DNA from: Artemisia argyi
Taxonomy: Eukaryota > Streptophyta > Magnoliopsida > Asterales > Asteraceae
Direction of reading: 5' to 3'
Length of the DNA stretch: 64,000 bases
Assembly (NCBI GenBank): GCA_030686995.1
Contig: CM060704.1
Span: 172,233,718-172,297,717, forward strand
The notes beneath the pieces are model-generated. The model ran no database searches and had not been told where the DNA came from. It saw only the letters and a list, made by a program, of their open reading frames with translations. Both the position numbers and the translations under genes were made by a program. Position 1 is the first letter of the stretch; each line of letters begins with the position of its first letter. Below are positions 55,916 to 64,000 of this stretch, one piece after another.

Positions 55916-55967
55916 GTCTTGGCCGGTCCGGTCCGGTTTTTGGACCGTGATCACCCCTAGTATAAAA

Positions 55968-57075
55968 TGTTGTTTGTTTTATGAAATGTGATTTGAAAAA
56001 TATTTGGAATTTAATATTATTAAAAATGGATTAGTGTCTTTTGTGTGGTGGAGAGATTGCCTACAAAAATTTTGTGGTGGAAAATCAGTGTGCCTCACAG
56101 GAATGCATGAAAACCAATCTTACTACCATGGTATGAGTCTATGGGTGTAGTTTGATAGTTTATTTTCTAAAGTTGCAACCAAACATTTATAATAACTATC
56201 ATTGTGATTCTTTTATTCTAAAACCCATGAAACAAACGGCACCTAGTATCTTTCCGGTTTCAACTAAAAACCATTATGGAAGATTACTAGTATCCCGTAA
56301 CTTCAAACTTATAAGGAGTTGAAATGTCTTATAATCTACCGACATAGGACGGGTACTTACACTTCTTACATATCACATGTCACGTTAGCCATGTAATTTG
56401 GTACATTTTGTCGTTTTGGTAAATCTGGAACAAATCCTACCAAAACCAATATACATAATGTATTTATTTATTTTGTACTTTTTATAGTGGGTTTGATATG
56501 GGTTTGTTTGGATGTTAGTATAGGAGTATGTTAGTGAACTTTTTTTAGGCCTACAGCTGACTTTATTATAAGTTACAACTTATGTATGCAACCATGTGAT
56601 AAGATGCATCATGTATGTATGGAAACTATGGATGCATGACCAGACGGCAAGTGCACATAGTACAATAAGTTTCACATTTCAATATTTTTCATACACACAC
56701 ACTTTCACACCAGACAGACAAACAGACATTTCTCTGAACTAAACTCTCTCTCCCATAAAAACATTTCAAGTAAACTCATCTTCTTTCTTTTTTTATCTAC
56801 CTAATATTCAGTTCTTGACCATTAACAATGAACCTCATCCTTTATGTTCTTTCTATATATTTTTTAGTTCACTTCAACTGATGCACAGTCCTGTTACTTG
56901 TTAGTGTGTTTGCAGTTTACTTTTTGACTTTGTCTTTGGCTTAACTATATATTTATAGTTTCAGTTTGGCATTATAACCTGTAATCATGCTAGCTTAAGT
57001 ATCTATAGCATATGTTTAATTTAGTGTATCTTCTTTAGTTAAAGTTGATTTTAGTGAAAACTTATTGATAATGCA
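55968..57075 (+). promoter_or_regulatory. Upstream region and probable leader intron of the ANTH gene
   Basis: No ORF. A CA- then CT-rich leader-like stretch (about 56690-56770) is followed by a possible donor (CAA-GTAAAC, about 56769) and a clear acceptor TAATGCAG ending at 57076, 23 bp before the ATG. A leader intron of about 300 bp is likely. I see no firm TATA box. Confidence 0.45.
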
Positions 57076-57098
57076 GATAAGTGTGGACTTGCTAAGTA

Positions 57099-60000
57099 AT
57101 GTCGGTAGGGGGGTCTCAAAATAGTTTGCGAAAAGCTCTCGGGGCTATTAAGGATAGTACTACTGTCAATTTGGCTAAAGTCAATAGCGACTATAAGGTA
57201 TAAACATATTTTGGAATATTTTTTTTGTAAGGATGTTTGTTATCATGTGTTAGTCTGATATTCTATGTTTGTTCGATTATATAGAAATTGGATGTAAGTA
57301 TCGTTAAGGCGACGAATCATGTTGAGTGCCCACCAAAAGAGAAACACGTTCGAGGTAGGTGTTATAGGGAGATATAGGATGGTGAAGTTTTGAGAATTAT
57401 TTCTATTTATAGAAAGGGGGTCTTGATGCTTATCTGACCCAGCAACATTTTTTGCAGTTATATTTGCAGCTATCTTGGCTACAAGGCCTAGAGCTGATGT
57501 AGCATATTGCATCCAGGCTCTTGCAAGAAGATTGTCAAAGACAAGTAATTGGGCGGTATGTATTTCTACCACTGGATTTTGTTAGTGTGAAACAGTGGTA
57601 TCATGCTCTTGTGGTCAATAAGTTAGCTTATCAGCTACGCCAATGTGTCAGTAAATGTAGATTATGTCCTGAAAAATGCCTTGATGAACCAATCATAGTT
57701 TCTCTTAGTTGCTTAAAATATTTACAGAATGAGTAATTTAGGTTCAGTTACGATTACTGATAACTAGAATCAACTGAACGCGACATTTAATTAATGTAGT
57801 TTTATCCATTAATGACATGCTTTCTTACAGTTTTGACTAGTTAACATTTGGGGCAAATCCTTATCAAGTTAAGATCTTTCCATACTTATCGGCATCTCGA
57901 TAAGTTATGATGTGAATTGACTAGATACTGTTGACTATAAAAATAGACATGTCTTTTCTGTGCTTTATGACAGTTATCTTTCGACAAATTTTATCCGATA
58001 TGTAGCTTACATGTTATCACCTTCTGTGGAGGATGTGTGTTTTCATTTTGAGGCTGACCACATGATTTGATTCAGGTTGCTTTGAAAACTTTAATTGTTA
58101 TCCATCGGGCCTTGCGAGAGGTGGATGCCACATTTCAAGAAGAGCTTCTTAGCTACGGAACTAAAACCTTATTCAACTTATCTCACTTCAAAGATGATTC
58201 GAGTCCTAAAGGTATCTTAAAATGTTACTTGTCCTAATGTAAACTGTACAAGAGTAAATATATCTTTCACAAACTATATTGAACTTTTACTCAGCTTGGG
58301 ATTATTCTTCCTGGATCCGGACTTATGCTTTATATTTGGAGGAGAGGCTGAATTGCTTCCATATCTTGAAGTACGATGTCGAAACAGAACGTATAGTAAG
58401 ATTACTTCTGAAGTGACACTTCCTTACTTTTTCGAGTTATGAATCAAGAAAGCATCAGATGCTATTATCTGTTGTGCAGAGAACAAGGGATCTAGATACT
58501 CCGGAGCTGTTTGGACAATTATCAGCTTTGCAACAGCTTCTATATCGTGTCTTAGGCTGTGAGGTGTCGTTACTGTCTTTTTTTACCGTTGGATACTTTG
58601 GGGTATGTTTAAAAATTCACTATACTCTCTTAACAGAACAATGTGGTTCTATGCAGCCACAAGGAGCAGCAGTTCATAACTTTGTGATTCAGCTAGCATT
58701 TACAATGGTTAGTAGCATCTAATTTCGGCGCCATACATCTCATGTTGGTATAGGATTAAATTTTAAATTTTGGATCAGGTTGCTTCTGAAAGTGTCAAAA
58801 TATACAAGGCAGTTAGTGAAGGTATACAAACTTTTGTTGACAAGGTAAGCTGTATACTTGGCATTAAGCCTTTGAACTTTAATTGTTCAGCGTATTCAAC
58901 TTATATGAACTTCACCATGAACAGTTCTTTGAGATGAAACGATATGATGCGGCTATAGCTATGGATATATATAAAAGGGCAGGGATGCAGGTAATGCTTT
59001 AGTAAACTTTATTTATAGCCTATTAAAGGTTGTACTTACTCTTAGATTTATGTATTCATGTGTTTAGGCTGAGAGATTGTCCGATTTTTATGAGATGTGT
59101 AACAGTATTGACATTGGACGTGGAAATGAATTCATTAAGATTGAGCAGGTGCGACTGTTCATAACCATCTCGTAACATGTTGGTTTAACACTTTCTCTAA
59201 TTCTTAAATTTTTTTTACTGATGTTCTTTTGTTCATTGATATGCAGCCATCATCTTCATTCATACAAGCCATGGAAGAATATTTAGAGGAAGCTCCTCGT
59301 GCTCCAGCAGTTTGTAAAGATCTGGTAGGGTTATTCGTCACTTTATTTAAAATATTTGAGAAACCCGTATGTTCACATTCTTTTTGCTCGAAAATAATGA
59401 CATTATTTTTTCTGCGATTTTGCCTTTTAACCAAAATAGCCAGTTGATGGAAACCCAAAAGAATCGGAGGCTACAGAACACCAAAAGGATGCAAATGTTC
59501 AAGGAAACCACCCATCATCACCTCCTGCAAAACCAGAGCCAGTTAAAGTGGAAGCTCATCTTGCTGAATCACTGCCAAATTTAATGGTAATGTGGTTAGT
59601 CATGCGATTTCTTGGTTTATGTTCTCAGATCCATGGTAAGTAACTTTCGAGGATTCTTTCTAGGATATGGATGATACCCTTCAAGTGGTCTCAGAAATAG
59701 ACCAGAAAGTTGCTGCAGCTTTGGCTACTAATTCAGTGTGTAAGTGATCCTTAAATGATTTCCAGCATATGAATTTTTATTTCTGATGGTGCTGTTATTG
59801 CAGCTAATCAGCCAGCTTCTATTACCCCAACTTCGACTGATGGAACTTTGGGATGGGAATTAGCTCTTGTTAGTGCTCCGAGCTCTAATGAGAGTGCTAC
59901 AGTTTCAAGCACACTGGTAAAAAATTTATAACAAATTTTTTTTTTTTTTTTCCAAGAAGTTGTTTTGTAATTTATGGTACGTTTTTGTGGTTCTTTTTGC

Positions 60001-60378
60001 GTGAATTAGGCTGGAGGGTTGGACAAACGTACTCTTGATAGCCTCTACGATGATGCAGTAAGAAGAACCAACCAGAGTGTGAGTTACAATCCATGGGAAC
60101 AACAAGCACCAAACCCGTTCTATGGCTCTAACATGATGGCTGTGCCACACGATGTACAGATGGCAGCCATGGCTCAGCAGCAGCAAGCTTACATGTTGCA
60201 GCAGCAGCAGCAGCAACAACAACAACAACAACAAATGATGATGACGAGCCCACCTATGACACAACAAGGTTCAAACCCATTTGGCAACCCATTCGAGGCT
60301 AGTCCTAGTCCTAATCCTCACCCCTACAACTCAGGTGTGCCACTTCAACCTTCTAATCAATACAACGGTTTAGTCTGA
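57099..60378 (+). CDS. Clathrin assembly protein, AP180/CALM (ANTH domain) family
   Basis: Fifteen exons: 57099-57197, 57285-57354, 57458-57555, 58076-58211, 58295-58395, 58480-58563, 58657-58707, 58779-58844, 58925-58990, 59068-59148, 59247-59324, 59440-59586, 59664-59739, 59804-59916, 60010-60378. All have GT...AG borders, and the total is 1635 nt or 544 aa, usual for plant members such as the At5g35200 type. The ANTH domain is residues about 20-310. The phosphoinositide motif K-x9-K-x-K-H is present ([14 protein letters not shown]), as are [34 protein letters not shown] and [18 protein letters not shown]. The tail has three NPF motifs, a run of about 11 glutamines and WELALV. The protein binds PI(4,5)P2 and clathrin at the plasma membrane or trans-Golgi during endocytosis (family knowledge). 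The clathrin-box segment usually containing DLL reads LPNLMDMDD. Confidence 0.95.
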
Positions 60379-60984
60379 AATCCCTAATAATTTGCCAAAA
60401 CTTTACTCAAAAAGTAGCTGGCTAGTGACATTTTATAGAAAATGACTTAGGAGGGTAGACTGGTAGTATCACACAAGTGATCCATTCTTTTGACATTAAG
60501 GAGAGGGGCTCTGTTTAAAATCTAAATGCATATTTCTTGATCGCATTTTGCTCAAGCGGGCGGTTTCTCTTTGTAGGGTCTTTCTTTCTATGTTTTCTAG
60601 CCTTTTGTAGTTTTTCAATGACGAAAGTAGAGGTTTGTAACCTTAATTATTAGTTTAAGTTAAATTTTATTGAGTACTTGTATTAATATATAAACGGAAA
60701 TCTGAATGAGTCAAGCTTAAACTTATAACTGTAAAAGACATGTAATGATTTATCGCTCCTTTGTGAATTTCTAAGTTATGCATATCTATAGTTTTGGCAT
60801 CTCCGAAATAAAAATTATGAAAATATGATTGTGTTACTTTGTAATGTGGATACAAAAAATACAGTATGTCAATGGTGAAGTACAACAAATATTACCATCG
60901 CAGTATGTTAGCTGAATCCAGTCAATTGAACATTAAGTCTTCGTAGCCACACAGAATGAAGAATCATGTGAAAGACATCAAATT
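60379..60984 (+). other. 3' UTR of ANTH gene and following spacer
   Basis: A/T-rich without ORF. TTTGTAACC near 60630 and AATAAA-like sequences (60807-60813) are candidate polyadenylation elements. Confidence 0.5.
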
Positions 60985-61284
60985 TTTTAGCCGGAAGGTT
61001 AAGCCTAAAGTGTCTTCCACTAATGCTTGCATCCCTTTTCTGAAATCGTAGACTTCATCCGGCTAGTAAAGGTAGTAAACAATGCTGGTTACATTTTTAT
61101 GGGAATAAAGAAGGCATGTGCTTCATCGGCATGCTAGCTGCCATAGTAATTCCTTTCCGTTCCATCACCTCGATGAAGTCACCCTCGACACTATAAACAT
61201 ATTTCATCGGACCATCGTGCACCAAAGGAGCTTCTTCTTCCTTATAAACCCATATCTTGAATGTATTCAACCTCGGTGTGACTC
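60985..61284 (-). pseudogene. Exostosin-like glycosyltransferase (GT47) fragment
   Basis: On the minus strand a splice acceptor ATTCAG (61290-61285) opens an exon reading FKIWVYKEEEAPLVHDGP and YSVEGDFIEVMERKG, typical of plant GT47 exostosin-like proteins (cell-wall glycosyltransferases). After AAS a one-base loss shifts the frame; PDEAHAFFIPI is readable in the next frame, then stops (TAA, TAG), with VYYLY and [19 protein letters not shown] still recognisable. No flanking exons were found in the window. It is a decayed partial copy. Confidence 0.75.
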
Positions 61285-61364
61285 CTGAATGATCAAATTA
61301 TAATCTAAAAAGTTAGAATCTAGAGGGCAACAATGCAGTTGCCTTATATTTTAAAGGTGACGAG

Positions 61365-61403
<39 letters not shown>

Positions 61404-62323
61404 AGAGTTCATATAAATCTTCATATGTCATTTCGTAATCATTAATTTTCTTCAATTAATGACTACTCTTGGCACATGAAGACCCAATACTAATCTAGAC
61501 ACATTTTTAAGAGCATGCTACAAATAGGCTATATTTAACTAGCAACATTTCCTTTCTTCAACCTATGTGGGATTGAATGTAGAAATGGCAAAACAAATAA
61601 AAATAACAGGCTACCTAAGTTTAATGATGACTCGTGCATATTTACTAATCTAATACAGAGTCCCAAATATTGTTATTAAGTGACCGGGTGTGGTGTAACT
61701 TTACTCCGCGTAGAAAAATGGCTGATAAAGATTATACGACTAGTCAAACACACGTTCGACTTCCCATTGTGGTGGTAAATGGTAGTGGTGTTTCTTCTTG
61801 ACGCAAGGTCACAAGCACTTGATTGTTTGTCATTGAGTAAATCAAAAACCAATCGATTGGCAGTTTGCACAAGATCAGCTTTGGTATATGTGGCCATCTC
61901 GTTCTGTGTTTTAACATTTGTGGATGAGATTGGCTCTTTACGTTTTGTCACAACTAACAAGTAACAAAGCTTTTGGTATTCAAACTAAATCATATGTATA
62001 TGCACTAATGTCACGTTTTGGTATGGGATATTATCTGTTTCGTGTTAAATATTGGATGTGATCCATGGACTTAATGTTTTATAAGGATTCCAGCGAGGAT
62101 GAAACTCTGATTTGTTTAGGTAAGTTGGACTATCCAGATTTAAAAGAGGATTGGGCTTGTTATTCGAAATTACTAGTATATGTTGGGCTGCTAAATCAAT
62201 AAAGGGACGATTTTTGTTTGAACTGCTAAACTACTTGGGCTACTCATTTAATTACAAATTATTTTGGCCGACTGGTATTTAGTTTTGTTGTTAAAAAGTT
62301 GAAGGTATAGATCCAACTTTTAC
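61285..62323. other. Gene-free stretch
   Basis: A 43-base A tract (61367-61399 region) and AT-rich sequence. A 94-codon open frame at 61960-61676 (minus) has no recognisable domain and I do not call it a gene. Confidence 0.5.
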
Positions 62324-62908
62324 TATAGAACCCATCAAACAATCTTAGCCATTAATTTTTTTTTATCAAAATAAAAAAAATAAACTTTCACCCTTTTTTT
62401 AAAACTTAAATATTTCGCAAACCGTAAATCATCAAGCTACAAAAAAAAAAAAAAAAAAAAAAAATACCATCGCGACGAGAATTAAATTATTTTTCTATAG
62501 ACATGCATTGTTATATACTTTCGACGAATTTTTTTTTCGATGAACTTTTTTTCGCCTAGAAAAATCATATATGATTCGTAAGAATCATATATGATTCGAT
62601 TTTAGAAAATCATATATGATTCTTATGAATCATATATATGATTCGTAAGAATCGAATCATATATGATTTTTATGAATCATATATGATTTTTACGAATCAT
62701 ATATGATTCTTTCTGGGCGAAAAATAAAATAAAAAAAAATTCATCGAAAGTATATAACAATGCATATCTATAGAAAGATCATTTAATTCTCGTCGCGATG
62801 GTATTTTTTTTTTGTAGCTTGAAGATTTACCGTTTGCAAGATATGTTGTTTTGAAAAGAAATGTGGAAAATATAAATGGGTGGTTATGATTGGTTAATAG
62901 GTTCTATG
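62324..62908. mobile_element. Fold-back (long inverted repeat) element with palindromic core
   Basis: The arms, about 62324-62535 and 62908-62735, are inverted copies (ATAGAACC..., ACCGTAAATC, TACCATCGCGACGAGAATTA, GCATTGTTATATACTTTCGA). The core 62563-62712 holds seven copies of AATCATATATGATT or close variants. It has no coding capacity. I could not fix the target duplication. Confidence 0.75.
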
Positions 62909-63035
62909 ACATGTATGAGTTCTTCATGGATCTCAACTCCCTGGTCTAATGATATTTTCATTGACCCAGACTAGATAATGAGACTGGTGCTAAAGTACAT
63001 AAAACATGCCAAAAAATCCGTGTAGAATTAATTTT

Positions 63036-63260
63036 TACCATAGAACTAATCAAGCAATTTTAGCTACTCATTTTTTTTATTAAAATAAAAAAATAAACTT
63101 TCACCCTTTTTTTAAAAATTAAATATCTCGGAAACCGTAAATCGTTACGTGAAAAAAAAATATCATCGCGACGAGAATTAAATTATCTTTCTATAGACAT
63201 GCATTGTTATATACTTTTGACGAACTTTTTTTATCGACTTTTTTTTCAAAATTTTCGCAC
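63036..63260. mobile_element. Half copy of the fold-back element
   Basis: One arm only: CATAGAACTAATCAAGC, AAACCGTAAATCG, ATCGCGACGAGAATTAAATT, GCATTGTTATATACTTTTGA, then divergence near the expected palindromic core (one AAAATCATGG relic). Confidence 0.65.
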
Positions 63261-63480
63261 AGAAAAATCATGGTAAATTGGCAAAAAAGGCATCATACTT
63301 GCCACTTTTTGTCATTGTATGTAGCATACTTTTTTTTTTTTGAATGTAGCACTAACTTTTCAAATTCGTGTCATTGTGTGTACCGGTGACTTGCTTGACC
63401 TGTTGCAGCAGGTTGAGTTAACGAACGTTTGTTTTATTATTGTAGCATTAGTCCTTTATTAATGCAACGTTAGTCCTTTA

Positions 63481-63859
63481 CATGTTTTCGCACGTTTTCG
63501 ACCGTTTTTATACGTTTTCGTCCGTTTTTACACGTTTTTGTCCATTTTCGCACATTTTCATCTGTTTTCGTACGTTTTTACACGTTTTCGTCCGTTTTTG
63601 TCCTTATTTACACGTTTGCGTCCGTTTTTACACGTTTTCGCACGTTTTTGTCCGTATTTACACGTTTTCGTTCGTTTCGACCGTTTTTACACGTTTTCGT
63701 CCGTTTTTCACGTTTTCGTTCGTCTTCGCACGTTTTTGTCCGTATTTACACGTTTTCGATCGTTTTTACACGTTTTCGTCCATTTTTCACGTTTTCGTCC
63801 GTCTTCGCACGTTTTTGTCCGTATTTACACGTTTTCGTTCGTTTTCGACCGTTTTTACA
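63481..63859. repeat. Minisatellite of CACGTTTTCGTCCGTTTTTA type
   Basis: About 380 bp of 10-bp half-units ACGTTTTCG(T/C)CCGTTTTTAC with small changes, about 19 copies of the 20-bp module. Overlapping open frames in several phases are a by-product of a stop-free repeat. Confidence 0.9.
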
Positions 63860-64000
63860 AAAAAAAAAAATAATAAATAAAAAAAACATTTTTTGAAAAA
63901 AAATATTGAAATTTAAAAAAAAAATTAGAAAATAAAAATAATTAAAATAGAAAATAAAAAATTTCCAAAAAATAAGAAAATAAAAAAAATTCAATTTTTT
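63860..64000. other. A-rich low-complexity sequence
   Basis: Almost only A and T; no feature supported. Confidence 0.8.

Larger units (their letters stand above)
49626..55959. mobile_element. hAT-type MITE (309 bp) split by Copia insertion
   Basis: 8-bp duplications GTATAAAA (49618-49625 and 55960-55967) flank ends TAAGGGTGAGCAAACGGACC and TAGGGGTGATCACGGTCC (reverse complement of the right end). Without the Copia the element is 309 bp. The interior is dense in CCGGTC/GGACCG in both orientations. An 8-bp duplication and TA-GGG-TG ends fit hAT. Confidence 0.8.

Noticed and set aside
61676..61960. 94-codon minus-strand ORF
   Set aside because: No recognisable motif, no splice or promoter context; likely chance.
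63482..63994. Overlapping ORFs encoding FTRFRPF-like repeats and their antisense
   Set aside because: Stop-free frames produced by the minisatellite and A-rich flank; no start context, no domain.

Overview
This is plant nuclear DNA. A 15-exon gene for a clathrin-assembly (AP180/ANTH) protein lies at the right, and almost everything left of it is nested LTR retrotransposons with 5-bp target duplications, plus MITEs. Codon use, intron style and element families point to a eudicot. Asteraceae is my best guess, because the gag-protease cargo of one element resembles proteins I remember from daisy-family genomes; this was not checked. All assignments are by eye, with no searches run.

Layout. (1) Bases 1-47658 are one Ty3/gypsy Tat-lineage element ('H') on the minus strand. 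Its 5' LTR (47108-47658), gag-pol (47058-41866, broken by a single TGA), a ~62-bp tandem array (41096-41752) and a plus-strand antisense ORF are present; its 3' LTR lies off the left edge. (2) The antisense ORF of H is split by two Athila-type insertions. A1 (598-19553, minus) is a gag-protease-only element. A2 (19571-39665, plus) is a tandem LTR-internal-LTR-internal-LTR array flanked by TCACC. The facing LTRs of A1 and A2 make a ~2.7-kb near-palindrome. (3) A1 was hit twice more: by a 2.94-kb solo LTR (1057-3994, CCATT duplication) and by a second Tat element, Tat2 (9321-17756, CGGGT duplication). Tat2 has a dead pol but an apparently intact, spliced antisense gene with its own promoter. (4) 47659-49625 is intergenic DNA with a Harbinger-like MITE. 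(5) A hAT-type MITE rich in CCGGTC (49626-55959) carries a young Copia element (49896-55915, GTCTT duplication), which lacks a recognisable tRNA primer site and has a self-complementary sequence there instead. (6) 57099-60378 is the ANTH gene, the only ordinary host gene. (7) 60379-64000 holds a GT47 (exostosin-like) pseudogene fragment, a fold-back element with seven copies of a 14-bp palindrome, a half copy of it, and a CACGTTTTCGTCCG minisatellite.

How the parts relate. H is the oldest layer. A1 and A2 came next; a deletion at the A1/A2 junction removed the middle of H's antisense ORF and the tip of an A1 LTR. Tat2 and the solo LTR came last in this stack. LTR pairs of A1, A2, Tat2 and Copia differ by roughly 1-1.5% by eye, so most of the growth is recent. 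A1 and A2 share LTRs, leader and 3' region almost exactly but carry different coding cargo, which suggests a parasite-host pair. H and Tat2 share an identical 20-nt primer-binding site.
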